A stretch of 64,000 nt of DNA from Flavobacteriaceae bacterium. Its GTDB lineage: Bacteria; Bacteroidota; Bacteroidia; Flavobacteriales; Flavobacteriaceae. Shown in pieces: positions 39,903 through 50,571 of the stretch. Location: contig JAHEHE010000001.1 of assembly GCA_024644725.1 (NCBI GenBank), positions 25,257 to 89,256 on the forward strand, read 5' to 3'. The position numbers and the translations under genes are program-made. How positions within the stretch are numbered: position 1 is the first letter of the stretch; each line of letters begins with the position of its first letter. The notes below the pieces were generated by a model. That model made no database searches, had not been told where the DNA came from, and saw nothing but the letters and a program-made list of their open reading frames with translations.

Positions 39903-40313
39903 ATGCAAATTAGTGATCAGGGAAAAAAATACCTTTTAGAAGCAGCGCGCTGGGCGACATTCCTCGGCATAGCAGGCTTTATCATGATTGGACTTTTAGT
40001 AATACTCTCTTTTTCGATTGGCAGCATCCTTTCAAGTCTTCCGGAAGGCTATCTCGGTGGGATTCCTCCGCGCTTTTTCAGTTTTTTCTACCTCATAGTG
40101 GCGGGAATCTACTTCATCCCGGTGTACTACCTTTTCCAATTCGGGATCAAAACAAAAAAGGCCTTTGAAGACGACGACATCGGCATGCTGACTTTTGGGC
40201 TCAAGAAGCTTCGCTCCCATTACAAATTCATCGGCATCCTTTTCATCATAGCCGTGATTCTCTACTTCTTTTTAATCCTTTTGGGAGCCTTCGGATTATT
40301 GCTGGCCAGCTAA
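39903..40313 (+). CDS. DUF5362-like membrane protein
   Basis: Four predicted TM helices; MQISDQGKKYLLEAARWATFLGIAGFI. Confidence 0.6.
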   Translation: MQISDQGKKYLLEAARWATFLGIAGFIMIGLLVILSFSIGSILSSLPEGYLGGIPPRFFSFFYLIVAGIYFIPVYYLFQFGIKTKKAFEDDDIGMLTFGLKKLRSHYKFIGILFIIAVILYFFLILLGAFGLLLAS

Positions 40314-41009
40314 GGGAGCCAGATCCTGTCCGGTTTCCAGTTCATAGGCTTTGAACCCCGGTTTAAAAATCCGGGCGGAAAGAGACCCTTTTAGAAGCAT
40401 TTGCTCGTCCCTGACTTCGATCCAGCTGCCTTCGCGCAGCCCGATCACAACCTGTTCATTGTACGTGTGAAACTCGGCAATCCGGGTTTCGCGGGTTTCT
40501 CCCTGGTGCTTTGAATCCGGATCCGGATCCAAATAGTGTGGATTGAGATTAAATGGCAACAAATCGAGGGCCTTTAGACTGGGCGGATCAACAATCGGCA
40601 TGTCATTGGTGGTCATGACGTTTGGCCCTGTAATGTTGCTGCCAGCGCTGGTTCCCAAATAGGGGGTCCCACTGCGCACCACTTCTCGTATCACCGGCAG
40701 TAGGTCTTCCTGGTACAATCGATCGAGCAGAACAAATGTGTTACCTCCTCCGACGAATATGGCTTCCGCTTTTTTTACCGCATCACGGGCGCTATCCAAC
40801 TCGTGGATTCCCTTGACTTCAATAGCCAGGGGTTGAAAGGCCGTTCGGACTCTTTGGGTGTAGTCGTCGTGACTCATCCCGCCGGGCCTGGCATAGGGAA
40901 TAAAAAGGAGACTCGATACATTTTCAAAGAATTTTGACAATTCGGGAAGCAAGTATTCCAGGTATCCTCCACCGTATAAAGTAGAGGTGCTCGCCACGAT
41001 CATTTTCAT
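40296..41009 (-). CDS. pepE: Dipeptidase E (peptidase S51)
   Basis: IFVGGGNTFVLLDRLY, YLGTSAGSNITGPNVMTTNDMPIV. Confidence 0.93.
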   Translation of the reverse strand: MKMIVASTSTLYGGGYLEYLLPELSKFFENVSSLLFIPYARPGGMSHDDYTQRVRTAFQPLAIEVKGIHELDSARDAVKKAEAIFVGGGNTFVLLDRLYQEDLLPVIREVVRSGTPYLGTSAGSNITGPNVMTTNDMPIVDPPSLKALDLLPFNLNPHYLDPDPDSKHQGETRETRIAEFHTYNEQVVIGLREGSWIEVRDEQMLLKGSLSARIFKPGFKAYELETGQDLAPLAGQQ

Positions 41010-41107
41010 GCGGTTTTACTTTTCTCAAAAGTAAGCAATTCTCTCTTTAACAAAAGTTTATCAAGAGATTTCTGTGATATTTGGCTCCAGTGTTGTTACT
41101 TTGAAGC

Positions 41108-41890
41108 ATGAAAGCGCTCAGCTTCTGGATCATCATCTGCCTGCCTGTTCTCATCTTTTCACAGGAAAATCGCACCCTGATCTCAGGTACGGTGCGCAGT
41201 GACACGCTCCACATCGAAAATGCCCATGTGATCAACAAGACCTCGAACAAGGGGAGCATCACCAATAAGCTCGGTCAATTCAAAATTTCGGCAAAAAAAG
41301 GAGATACCCTGATCGTTTCTGACATACAGTACCAAGGGGAAATTATTGTGCTCAGTGCCCAACAAGTGCGAGTTGGATACCTGGACATTCAGCTCGAAGT
41401 GCTCACCAACGAACTGGAAGAAATTGTCCTGAAACAATACGGTAATATGGCGGAAGAACTGGGTTTGCCCAATGCAGGAAAGAAACCACTGAGCAAAGTG
41501 GAACGCAATCTGAACGCTTACAGCCAGAAAAGCACACCCATGGTGATTCTACAGGCCCTTCTCTTCAAGCCGGGTGGGATCGATGACATCTACAACATCG
41601 TCTCAGGCAACCGAAAACGCGACCGGAAACTGAAGCAGCTCATGGATCAAGACTTCCGTCAGGAGCAAAACAACACCATTGGGGCTCAGATCCGGGCCTA
41701 TCTAAAGGATGACTTTTTTATTAAAGAAGTTGAGATTCCCGAAGAACTGATCGAACCCTACATCCGATATTGCATGCCCAAAGGACTTCCTCGTCTCTAC
41801 CGCGAGCAAAGGTTGATCGAAGTGATCGATATTCTATTGAAGAGCAAAGAAGAGTTCTTGAAATGGAATGCTGAGGACTTTCCGGAGTAG
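41108..41890 (+). CDS. Carboxypeptidase-like regulatory domain secreted protein
   Basis: SGTVRSDTLHIENAHVINKTSNKGSITNKLGQFKISAKKGDTLIVSDIQYQ (CarboxypepD_reg-like). Confidence 0.75.
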   Translation: MKALSFWIIICLPVLIFSQENRTLISGTVRSDTLHIENAHVINKTSNKGSITNKLGQFKISAKKGDTLIVSDIQYQGEIIVLSAQQVRVGYLDIQLEVLTNELEEIVLKQYGNMAEELGLPNAGKKPLSKVERNLNAYSQKSTPMVILQALLFKPGGIDDIYNIVSGNRKRDRKLKQLMDQDFRQEQNNTIGAQIRAYLKDDFFIKEVEIPEELIEPYIRYCMPKGLPRLYREQRLIEVIDILLKSKEEFLKWNAEDFPE

Positions 41891-41892
41891 GC

Positions 41893-42501
41893 TCAGATAC
41901 CTCCGATCTCCCAGATGTATTTGCTGGCCAGTGATTTATAAGGATGCCAGTTGTCAGCGATTTCGATCAACTTGCTCCGCAACTCTTTTTCTTCCAATTG
42001 CAATCCGTAAAGATCCTTCATTACATTTCTTATCCCGAGGTCATCGATAGGAAAAACGTTGGGGCGGTCCATGGGAAACATCAGGATCATTTGAACCGTC
42101 CATTTGCCGACGCCTTTGATCTGTGTCAGGTAGCGAATCACCTCCTCATCAGACATCGACTGAAGAAATTCAAAGCTCATGTCATTCTTCAATTTGAACT
42201 CAGCCACATTTTTGAGGTAGTTTGCCTTACTTTTTGAAAGCCCGACTCTCCTCAAAAGACTGTGGTCAGTGAGCAACAATTGATTGGCATCGGGGTAACC
42301 ACCCGGAAAGATATCCGTGAATCGCCTCCAGATGATTCGTACCACCTTGATTGAAATCTGCTGGGAAACTATCGAATTTAGCAGTGAAACATAGATGTCA
42401 ATGTCAAGTTCAGGTTTTATCTCCAGGTCGAGGTCGGAGATGGCCCGATGCAAAACAGGGTCCCTTCGGTAGTGTTCTATGATGTCCTGATAAGGTATCA
42501 T
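41893..42501 (-). CDS. DNA-3-methyladenine glycosylase II family (HhH-GPD)
   Basis: LLNSIVSQQISIKVVRIIWRRF, YLTQIKGVGKWTVQMILMFPMDRPNVFPIDDLGI. Confidence 0.92.
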   Translation of the reverse strand: MIPYQDIIEHYRRDPVLHRAISDLDLEIKPELDIDIYVSLLNSIVSQQISIKVVRIIWRRFTDIFPGGYPDANQLLLTDHSLLRRVGLSKSKANYLKNVAEFKLKNDMSFEFLQSMSDEEVIRYLTQIKGVGKWTVQMILMFPMDRPNVFPIDDLGIRNVMKDLYGLQLEEKELRSKLIEIADNWHPYKSLASKYIWEIGGI

Positions 42502-42586
42502 GCTAATCCTTTTTTCAAATCACTTTGATTCTTACCTTTGCGAAATCTTTTGAACCGCTCAAAAGCACAACAAAAATACGTATTTC

Positions 42587-43102
42587 ATGAAGATTAAAAT
42601 CCTTCTCACCTTCCTCGTTCTATTCGGTTTCACGCTGTCTTCGTTCGGGCCTCACAAACACTACATCAGTCTGACGCAGATCGAGTACAAACCGGCTGAG
42701 AAATCAATGCAGATCACCATGCGCTTCTTCATTGACGATCTCGAGAAGGCTGTTGGCAGCCGTTTTGACAAGAAATTGGCGCTCGCCACCGCAGATGAAA
42801 TGAAGAACGCCGATGTTTACATCGAAAGGTACCTCGAGAACAAATTCAAAGTGTGGGTGAACGGAACCGAGCTCACTCCAAATTACCTCGGAAAGCAATA
42901 TGAGGATGACCAGGTTTTCTTTTTCCTGGAGGTGGACAACGTTGAGGATATTGAAATCATCGAAGTGCAGAACAGCATGTTGATGGAAGTTTACGAAGAA
43001 CAGCAGAACTACATCAAATTGCGCATAGGGGAAGTGGACAAGACCTTCATCCTGATCAAAGCGAATGATAAAGAAATGTTAAAAATGGCCACGACCAGAT
43101 GA
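42587..43102 (+). CDS. DUF6702-like secreted protein
   Basis: Signal peptide, HKHYISLTQIEYKPAEKSMQITMRFFIDDLEKAV; precedes M1 peptidase. Confidence 0.65.
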   Translation: MKIKILLTFLVLFGFTLSSFGPHKHYISLTQIEYKPAEKSMQITMRFFIDDLEKAVGSRFDKKLALATADEMKNADVYIERYLENKFKVWVNGTELTPNYLGKQYEDDQVFFFLEVDNVEDIEIIEVQNSMLMEVYEEQQNYIKLRIGEVDKTFILIKANDKEMLKMATTR

Positions 43103-43155
43103 TTCGTAAAAAAAGGATATAAATTCGGCCGATTAAAATTGCATCACATACCCTT

Positions 43156-45420
43156 ATGAAGAAAATTACACTTTGGATCGTCGCCTTGTCGGTCTTCGCC
43201 ATCGGAAATGCCCAGAATGAAACGAACACAGCGGTTGAACAGCAGCAAGGGCACTATAACTTAAGTAAATTCAGGCAGTTGAAGCAGGAACTTGCAACTC
43301 CCAACAGCTACAGAACGGCCTCAGGTGCGCCTGGACATGAGTACTATCAGCAAAAAGCCGACTACAAGATGGATATCGTGCTGGACGATGAGAACCAGCG
43401 TATCTATGGAGAGGAAACCATTACCTACTATAACAACTCTCCGGATGATCTGGATTATCTGTGGGTTCAACTGGATCAGAACGTTCGGGCCGCGGATGCC
43501 AAGACAAATGATGTCAAAGCAGGAGGCCCATCCAACTATTACAATCCCAAAAAATTTACCGAGGAATTCCTCGGCAAGCCCTTTGATGGTGGTTTCAAGA
43601 TCGATTTTGTCAAGGATCTCAAGGGCGAAGATATGACGTATACCATCAACGGCACCATGATGCGAATTGATTTGCCTTCTGAGCTGAAATCCGGAGAAAA
43701 AACCTCATTCAACATCAAATGGTGGTACAATATCCCGAACCATGTGGTAGATCGGGCCCGATCAGGGTTTGAGCATTTTGAAAAAGACGGAAACAACACC
43801 TACATCATCGCCCAGTTCTTTCCGAGAATGGCGGTTTACAATGACGTGGAAGGATGGCAGAACCTCCAGTTTCTCGGTCGCGGTGAATTCGCCCTGGTTT
43901 TCGGTGACTACGAGGTGAACATCACCACCCCGGCTGATCATGTATTGGATGGTACGGGTCACATCCTGAACCGAAAAGAGATGCTTACGAAAAAGCAGTG
44001 GAAAAGGTATCAGGAAGCCCTGACCTCTTATGACGAGCCTGTTGTTATCGTAACCCAGGAAGAGGCCGTCGAAAACGAGAAACAAGCCTCCAACAAAACC
44101 AAGACCTGGAGATTGAAGGCTGAAAATGTGCGTGACTTTGCCTTTGCGACCTCAAGAAAATACATACTGGACGGGCAGGCCGTGAAGATCGGTGACAGCA
44201 CAGTGATGGCGATTTCACTGTATCCCAAAGAAGGAAACCCGCTGTGGGAGGAGTACTCAACCCGGGTCGTCGCCAGCACGCTGGAATCCTATTCCCGACA
44301 GATGTTTGACTATCCTTACCACAAAGCAATTTCGGTTCACGCCAAGCAGATTGGCATGGAGTACCCGATGATCTGTTTCAATTTCGGTCGTCCAAAACCC
44401 GATGGTACGTATTCGGAGAGAACCCGAACCGGAATGATTGGAGTCATCATACACGAGGTGGGTCACAACTGGTTCCCGATGATTGTGAATTCAGACGAGA
44501 GACAATGGGGCTGGATGGATGAAGGCCTGAACAGTTTCGCGCAGTTATTGGCGGAGCAGGATTTCGAGCCCGGCTTCCCATCACGGAGCTTCCCGGACAA
44601 AGTAGTGGACTACATGGGAGGCGATCAAAGTCGCATCTCACCCATTATGACCCAGCACGACAACGTATATCAAAGCGGGCCAAATGCCTATTCCAAACCG
44701 GCGGCAGGTTTGTACATGCTTCGGGAAGTCATTCTCGGGCATGAGCTTTTTGACAAAGCCTTTAAAACCTATGCGCAAAGATGGAGATTCAAGCATCCAA
44801 CCCCTGCTGACTTCTTTCGCACGATGGAGGATGCTTCCGGAACGGATCTGGACTGGTTTTGGAGAGGATGGTTCTTCACTACAGATTACAACGACATTGG
44901 GATAAAGGGAATCAACCAATACCGTGTATCGGATGAACCAACGGAGCAAATGAAGGAACTTGTGAGCCGGTACGACCTAAACATGGAGGATTATGCGGGC
45001 AATCTGTACCTGGAAAAGATTGAGTCGATCGATGAAATGGGGGCACAAACACCTGTGCAGAATATCACCTTGCTCAATGAGTACCTGGCGGACAATTTTT
45101 CTGAGAAAGAACGAGAATCCTTGAAGGATACGAAATACTTCTATGAAATTGTGTTTGAAAAGCCGGGAGGCCTGGTGATGCCCATACTGGCAGAGATTAC
45201 TTATGAAGATGGGACGAAGGAGAACAAGTACTATCCTGCCGAGATCTGGCGTTTTAACGACAAGGAAATCAAGAAAGTCTTTGCCTCTGAAAAACCGATT
45301 GCTTCCATCGCGATCGATCCGAAGAAGCTAACAGCGGATGTGAATCTGGAAAACAACAGCTGGCCCCGTGAAAAAGAGGAAAGCAAGTTCGAGGCCTTCA
45401 AAAAGGAGATCGCAAAATGA
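43156..45420 (+). CDS. M1 family metallopeptidase
   Basis: Zn motif VIIHEVGHNWFPMIVNSDERQWGWMDEGLNSF; signal peptide. Confidence 0.95.
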   Translation: MKKITLWIVALSVFAIGNAQNETNTAVEQQQGHYNLSKFRQLKQELATPNSYRTASGAPGHEYYQQKADYKMDIVLDDENQRIYGEETITYYNNSPDDLDYLWVQLDQNVRAADAKTNDVKAGGPSNYYNPKKFTEEFLGKPFDGGFKIDFVKDLKGEDMTYTINGTMMRIDLPSELKSGEKTSFNIKWWYNIPNHVVDRARSGFEHFEKDGNNTYIIAQFFPRMAVYNDVEGWQNLQFLGRGEFALVFGDYEVNITTPADHVLDGTGHILNRKEMLTKKQWKRYQEALTSYDEPVVIVTQEEAVENEKQASNKTKTWRLKAENVRDFAFATSRKYILDGQAVKIGDSTVMAISLYPKEGNPLWEEYSTRVVASTLESYSRQMFDYPYHKAISVHAKQIGMEYPMICFNFGRPKPDGTYSERTRTGMIGVIIHEVGHNWFPMIVNSDERQWGWMDEGLNSFAQLLAEQDFEPGFPSRSFPDKVVDYMGGDQSRISPIMTQHDNVYQSGPNAYSKPAAGLYMLREVILGHELFDKAFKTYAQRWRFKHPTPADFFRTMEDASGTDLDWFWRGWFFTTDYNDIGIKGINQYRVSDEPTEQMKELVSRYDLNMEDYAGNLYLEKIESIDEMGAQTPVQNITLLNEYLADNFSEKERESLKDTKYFYEIVFEKPGGLVMPILAEITYEDGTKENKYYPAEIWRFNDKEIKKVFASEKPIASIAIDPKKLTADVNLENNSWPREKEESKFEAFKKEIAK

Positions 45421-45425
45421 TTTGG

Positions 45426-45908
45426 CTATGACTCTGGCCCTTCTTGTACCGGGACGACATGACTGTTTTTAACCTCATGGATAATGAAAGTGGAATGCGC
45501 GCTTCCGATATGATCCATCCGCGTTAGTTTGTCATTGATAAAGTCGTGATAGGCTTTCATGTCGTTGACCATCACCTTCAGCAAATAGTCATAGTCTCCG
45601 CTGACGTTGTAGCATTCAAGCACCTCATCAAACCGTATGACTTCCCGTTCGAATTTTACGACGTATTCGTGACGGTGCTGGAGAAGCTTGATCTGGCAGA
45701 ATACGACGAATCCGCGACCGGCTTTTACCCTGTCAATCAAAGCGGAGTATCCTTTTATGACGCCTTCCTTCTCCATTTTCTTGATGCGCTCATAGACCGC
45801 TGTAGGTGACAAATCGAGATGCACCGAGAGCTCTTTGGTTGTTATTTTGCTATCCTTTTGAAGAAAGGAAAGTATGCGTCGATCTGTAGTGTCAAGTCTC
45901 ATTTTCAA
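45426..45908 (-). CDS. Lrp/AsnC family transcriptional regulator
   Basis: LDTTDRRILSFLQKDSKITTKELSVHLDLSPTAVYERIKKMEKEGVIKGYSA. Confidence 0.95.
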   Translation of the reverse strand: MKMRLDTTDRRILSFLQKDSKITTKELSVHLDLSPTAVYERIKKMEKEGVIKGYSALIDRVKAGRGFVVFCQIKLLQHRHEYVVKFEREVIRFDEVLECYNVSGDYDYLLKVMVNDMKAYHDFINDKLTRMDHIGSAHSTFIIHEVKNSHVVPVQEGPES

Positions 45909-46121
45909 AACTTGTTTGGGGTTATTTTTGAATTATTTCCTAAGAATTTTGCACGCCCAGGGTGAAAAAATTTCTGTAAACCGTCTTACTAACAACAAAT
46001 ATTGGACAATATATCTATATTTTTCTTTTATTATAGATTTATTTTCTTATTATATTTAATATTATTGATTTTATAACTATTCTGATGTACTTTTACTTGA
46101 AATTAAGTAAATCGTATCATT

Positions 46122-47336
46122 ATGGCATTCAATCCAGCAGATCAAATTCAGGACTTACAATATTTTGGAGAATTTGGCGGGGTAAACCCTTCAATTTCAG
46201 ATTCTTCTACCTACACTTTTCTTGCGGCCAAGTCGATGATCGACACCTTCGAAGGAAATTTAGCCGGTTGCTATCTTTATTCCAGGCACATGAGCCCTTC
46301 TACACTGTACCTGAGTCAGGCGCTCGCGGCCATGGAAGGCACTGAAACAGCTAATGTGTCCTCTTCAGGCATGGGATCCATCTCAACGGCATTGTTGCAG
46401 GTTTGCAATCAGGGAGATCACATTGTTTCCTCACGAACCATATACGGGGGCACCTATGCCCTACTCAAAAACTTCATGCCCAAATTCGGAATAGAAACCT
46501 CGTTTGTCGACATAACCAATCTGGATAAAATAGAAGCTGAAATCAAAGAAGACACCAAAGTACTCTACTGTGAAAGCATAAGCAACCCTTTGCTTGAGAT
46601 AGCTGATATCCGGAGCTTGGCAGAACTCGCTAAAAAATACGATTTGACCCTGATGGTCGACAATACTTTTTCACCCTTGCAAATCTCACCCGCCCAACTC
46701 GGGGCTGACCTTGTGATTCACAGCCTGACCAAATTCATCAACGGAACCAGTGATACCGTGGGAGGCGTGATTTGCGGATCCAATGACTTCATCGATTCGA
46801 TGCGAAGCGTCAACGACGGTGCCGCCATGCTGCTCGGCCCGGTCATGGACAGCCTGAGGGCTGCGAGCATCCTGAAAAATTTGCGCACACTTCACATCCG
46901 CATGAAAAAGCACAGCGAAAATGCCATGTACCTGGCCAAAAGATTTCAGGAAGACGGATACAAAGTCATCTATCCGGGCCTCGAGAATCATCCTCAGCAC
47001 GAATTGTACAAGACTATGAGCAATCCGGAATACGGATTTGGCGGCATGCTTACCCTGGACGCCGGTTCGCTGGAAAAAGCAGATGACCTGATGGAGCTTA
47101 TGCAGAAGAGAAACCTGGGATACCTGGCGGTCAGTCTCGGATTTTACAAAACCCTGTTCAATGCCCCGGGAACAGCCACCTCTTCAGAGATTCCTGCTGA
47201 TGAACAAGCTGAAATGGGACTCACTGATGGGTTGATCCGCTTCTCAATCGGCCTCGACAACAACATAGAGCGCACCTATGAGGAGATGAAACGCTGCCTC
47301 GTGGAACTTGATGTGATTCAGAAAGTACGAGTCTGA
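46122..47336 (+). CDS. Cys/Met metabolism PLP enzyme, methionine gamma-lyase-like
   Basis: VDNTFSPLQISPAQLGADLVIHSLTKFINGTSDTVGGVICG PLP-lysine region; divergent from Lrp. Confidence 0.88.
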   Translation: MAFNPADQIQDLQYFGEFGGVNPSISDSSTYTFLAAKSMIDTFEGNLAGCYLYSRHMSPSTLYLSQALAAMEGTETANVSSSGMGSISTALLQVCNQGDHIVSSRTIYGGTYALLKNFMPKFGIETSFVDITNLDKIEAEIKEDTKVLYCESISNPLLEIADIRSLAELAKKYDLTLMVDNTFSPLQISPAQLGADLVIHSLTKFINGTSDTVGGVICGSNDFIDSMRSVNDGAAMLLGPVMDSLRAASILKNLRTLHIRMKKHSENAMYLAKRFQEDGYKVIYPGLENHPQHELYKTMSNPEYGFGGMLTLDAGSLEKADDLMELMQKRNLGYLAVSLGFYKTLFNAPGTATSSEIPADEQAEMGLTDGLIRFSIGLDNNIERTYEEMKRCLVELDVIQKVRV

Positions 47337-47351
47337 CTTGGACCAATCTGA

Positions 47352-48302
47352 TTACAGGTTAGCCAGGTATTCGGTCACATTTTTTTGGATTCGCCCTTCC
47401 AGGTTTGAAGTATCGGATTTTTCAAAGGTCTTTCCTGTGATATTCTCGTAGAGCTCAATATAGCGGTCGGAGATCTCTCTGATCTTTTCGTCACTCATGT
47501 TCGGAATCACCTGCCCTTCTTTGCCTTGGAATCCATTCTCGATGAGCCAGCGGCGCACGAATTCCTTGGAGAGCTGCTTTTGAGGTTCTCCTTTGTCCTG
47601 TCTTTCCTGGTATCCGTCGGCATAGAAATACCGAGAGGAATCGGGCGTGTGTATCTCATCGATCAAAACGATCTTACCCTCTGAAGTCTTTCCGAATTCG
47701 TATTTGGTATCCACCAGAATCAGGTCACGCTCAGCAGCCAGCTCGGTACCCCTTTGAAACAGCTTTCGCGTGTAATCTTCAAGGGTTTCGTAGTCCTTTT
47801 CAGAAACGAGGCCCTGAGCGATGATCTCCTCCCTTGAGATGTCCTCATCATGAAGACCGTCATCTGCTTTGGTCGAGGGCGTGATTATGGGTTCAGGAAA
47901 CTTGTCATTCTCCTTCATTCCCTCAGGCATCGGAACCCCGCAAAGCGTCCTCTTGCCATCTCGATATTCGCGCCAGGCATGTCCTGAAAGATAACCCCGG
48001 ATGACCATTTCCACCTTGAAGGGTTTTGCCAGGTAGCCTACAGCCACATTGGGATCCGGGCAGGCAATGAGCCAGTTGGGCACCAGATCACTTGTCGCCT
48101 CCAGCATATAAGAGGCAATCTGATTCAAAATCTGTCCCTTGTATGGAATCTGCCTGGGCATGATCACGTCAAATGCCGACAAACGATCACTCGCAATCAT
48201 TACCAGGTACTTATCATCTATGTTGTATACTTCTCTCACTTTTCCCTTGTAAACGCTCTTCTGACCAGGAAAATCAAAGTTGGTGTTGTTAATGGTATTC
48301 AT
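47352..48302 (-). CDS. purC: Phosphoribosylaminoimidazole-succinocarboxamide synthase
   Basis: [42 protein letters not shown]. Confidence 0.97.
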   Translation of the reverse strand: MNTINNTNFDFPGQKSVYKGKVREVYNIDDKYLVMIASDRLSAFDVIMPRQIPYKGQILNQIASYMLEATSDLVPNWLIACPDPNVAVGYLAKPFKVEMVIRGYLSGHAWREYRDGKRTLCGVPMPEGMKENDKFPEPIITPSTKADDGLHDEDISREEIIAQGLVSEKDYETLEDYTRKLFQRGTELAAERDLILVDTKYEFGKTSEGKIVLIDEIHTPDSSRYFYADGYQERQDKGEPQKQLSKEFVRRWLIENGFQGKEGQVIPNMSDEKIREISDRYIELYENITGKTFEKSDTSNLEGRIQKNVTEYLANL

Positions 48303-48326
48303 ACAATTGAATCGAATATGGATGGA

Positions 48327-49271
48327 TTAATCGGTTTCTATGCTCGTGTAGGCATCGATGATCTTTTTGACCAGTTTGTGCCGGATGACATCTTGTTCAT
48401 CCAGGTGGACGACTCCAATGCCTTTGATTCCCTTTAGGGCCAGTAGGGACTCCTTCAGACCGGACACCTGTCTGCGGGGCAGGTCGATCTGGCCCGGGTC
48501 ACCCGTGATGATGAATTTGGCATGCTTGCCCATGCGCGTGAGAAACATTTTCATCTGGTTATGGGTCGTGTTCTGCGCCTCATCCAGGATGACAAAGGCA
48601 CTGTCCAGCGTTCTTCCTCGCATGAAGGCCAACGGAGCAATTTGAATCACCCCCTTCTCCAAATAAGCCTGAAGCCTCTCATATGGAATCATATCGCGTA
48701 AAGCGTCATAGAGCGGCTGCATGTAGGGGTCGAGCTTTTCCTTGAGGTCGCCGGGCAGGAAGCCCAGGTTTTCACCGGATTCGACCGCCGGTCGGGTCAG
48801 GACGATCCTACGGACCTGCTTGTCTTTCAGCGCTCTTACCGCAAGTGCCACAGCCGTGTAGGTTTTTCCGGTTCCGGCCGGACCCACTGCAAAAATCATG
48901 TCATTGCGACGGATCTCTTCGACCATCTTTCTCTGATTGACTGAAATGGCCTTGATCAGCCTACCCGAAACGCCGTGAACGAGAACCTCATCGGATCCGC
49001 CCGTGGCCGATTTCACCTTATCGTCACTGAGAAGCCTTTCGATGCTGTTGTCGTCCAGTTTGTTATACCTGTGAAAGTATTTGACCAGCTCTCCAAACCT
49101 CTTTTCGAAATCGTCGAGCAGAGCGGGTTCCCCGTAAATTCTCACCTTGTTGCCCCTAGTGACGACCTTGACCTTGGGAAAGTGTTTTTTCACCTGATCC
49201 ATGTTTCGGTTGTGCGGCCCAAAAAAGTCGTTGGCGGCAATATCTTCCAGTTCAATTATTCTTTCGTTCAA
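48327..49271 (-). CDS. PhoH family ATPase
   Basis: FAVGPAGTGKTYTAVALAVRALK, LTRPAVESGENLGFLPGDLKEKLDPYMQPLYDAL. Confidence 0.96.
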   Translation of the reverse strand: MNERIIELEDIAANDFFGPHNRNMDQVKKHFPKVKVVTRGNKVRIYGEPALLDDFEKRFGELVKYFHRYNKLDDNSIERLLSDDKVKSATGGSDEVLVHGVSGRLIKAISVNQRKMVEEIRRNDMIFAVGPAGTGKTYTAVALAVRALKDKQVRRIVLTRPAVESGENLGFLPGDLKEKLDPYMQPLYDALRDMIPYERLQAYLEKGVIQIAPLAFMRGRTLDSAFVILDEAQNTTHNQMKMFLTRMGKHAKFIITGDPGQIDLPRRQVSGLKESLLALKGIKGIGVVHLDEQDVIRHKLVKKIIDAYTSIETD

Positions 49272-49422
49272 GCTTTCTTGTCTCGTTTAAAAATTAAGCG
49301 TGGCGGGCTTTTAAAATACTATTATTTGATTAGATTTGTACTGCAAAAATAGCACATTTTACAAGCAATTCACCAATCCTTGAAATTATTGTAAACCGTC
49401 TTTCCGAACCTGCGATCAGCCT

Positions 49423-50253
49423 ATGTCAATCATAACACTTACAACCGACTTTGGTACCAAGGACCACTTTGTAGGTGCAGTAAAAGGATCTATTTACAAC
49501 GAGTTGGAAGAGGCCAAGGTGATTGACATTTCCCACCAGATCACTCCGTTCAGCATCACCCAGACGGCCTACGTGCTCAAGAATGCCTACAAAAACTTCC
49601 CCAAGGGAACGATTCATATCATCGGGGTCGACTCTGAGATCAGTGTCGAGAACAAACCCATTGCTATTTTGCTCGACGGACAGTATTTTATAGGATGTGA
49701 CAATGGCATCCTCTCACTGATCACCAATGAAATCAGGCCGGAGAAAATGGTGGAAATCACCATACCGGATCCGGAGGAATATCAATTCGCCATCCTGGGC
49801 AAATTCATCAAAGTAGCCTGTCATATTGCACGAGGAGGAATGTTGGAAGTGATTGGGATGCAAATAGACAGCATCAAGGAAATCGTGGAGATTCAGCCTT
49901 TCATAAACTCTGAAAAGAACCAGATCCTGGGAAGCGTCATCTACATCGACAATTTTGGCAATGTGGTCAGCAATATTTCAAAAAGCGTATTTTCGGAAAT
50001 TGGAAAAGGCAGGGACTTTGAAATCGTTGCGAGAAATTACAGGTTTACAAAGGTCTACAAGAGATATAATGAAGTCGTGGATTATACGATCCCTACCGAC
50101 AAAAGACAAGATGACGGGAAGCGGCTGGCTCTGTTCAACTCGGCCAGCTTCCTGGAAATTGCCCTGTATCGCAGCAATTTAAAGACCGTAGGTGGAGCCT
50201 CGGTGCTCCTGGGGCTGAAGTACAGGGATCCGATAACGGTTAAGTTTTTTTAA
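49423..50253 (+). CDS. SAM hydroxide adenosyltransferase (DUF62)
   Basis: MSIITLTTDFGTKDHFVGAVKGSI, DISHQITPFSITQTAYVLKNAY. Confidence 0.93.
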   Translation: MSIITLTTDFGTKDHFVGAVKGSIYNELEEAKVIDISHQITPFSITQTAYVLKNAYKNFPKGTIHIIGVDSEISVENKPIAILLDGQYFIGCDNGILSLITNEIRPEKMVEITIPDPEEYQFAILGKFIKVACHIARGGMLEVIGMQIDSIKEIVEIQPFINSEKNQILGSVIYIDNFGNVVSNISKSVFSEIGKGRDFEIVARNYRFTKVYKRYNEVVDYTIPTDKRQDDGKRLALFNSASFLEIALYRSNLKTVGGASVLLGLKYRDPITVKFF

Positions 50254-50274
50254 GAACCAAGCAGGTATAGAAAA

Positions 50275-50568
50275 ATGCTCGTCAGAATCGTACATATGAA
50301 ATTCAAAGCGGAAGAGATCGATGCCTTCCTGGAGAATTTCGATTCCGTCAAATCGAAAATACGCTCATTCAAAGGATGCCAAAAGCTCGAACTCTACAGA
50401 GACCAGGAGGATCCGACGCGATTTTTCACCTACAGCTACTGGGATTCGGAACAGGATCTCAATACGTACAGGAAATCGCCCATGTTTGAAACAGTCTGGA
50501 AGAAAACCAAATCGATGTTCTCAGAGCGAGCACAGGCCTGGAGCCTCGATAAAATCAGAATCAGCTAA
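50275..50568 (+). CDS. ABM-domain (antibiotic biosynthesis monooxygenase-like) protein
   Basis: MLVRIVHMKFKAEEIDAFLENFDSVKSKIRSFKGCQKLELYRDQEDPTRFFTYSYWDSEQDLNTYR. Confidence 0.85.
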   Translation: MLVRIVHMKFKAEEIDAFLENFDSVKSKIRSFKGCQKLELYRDQEDPTRFFTYSYWDSEQDLNTYRKSPMFETVWKKTKSMFSERAQAWSLDKIRIS

Positions 50569-50571
50569 ACC

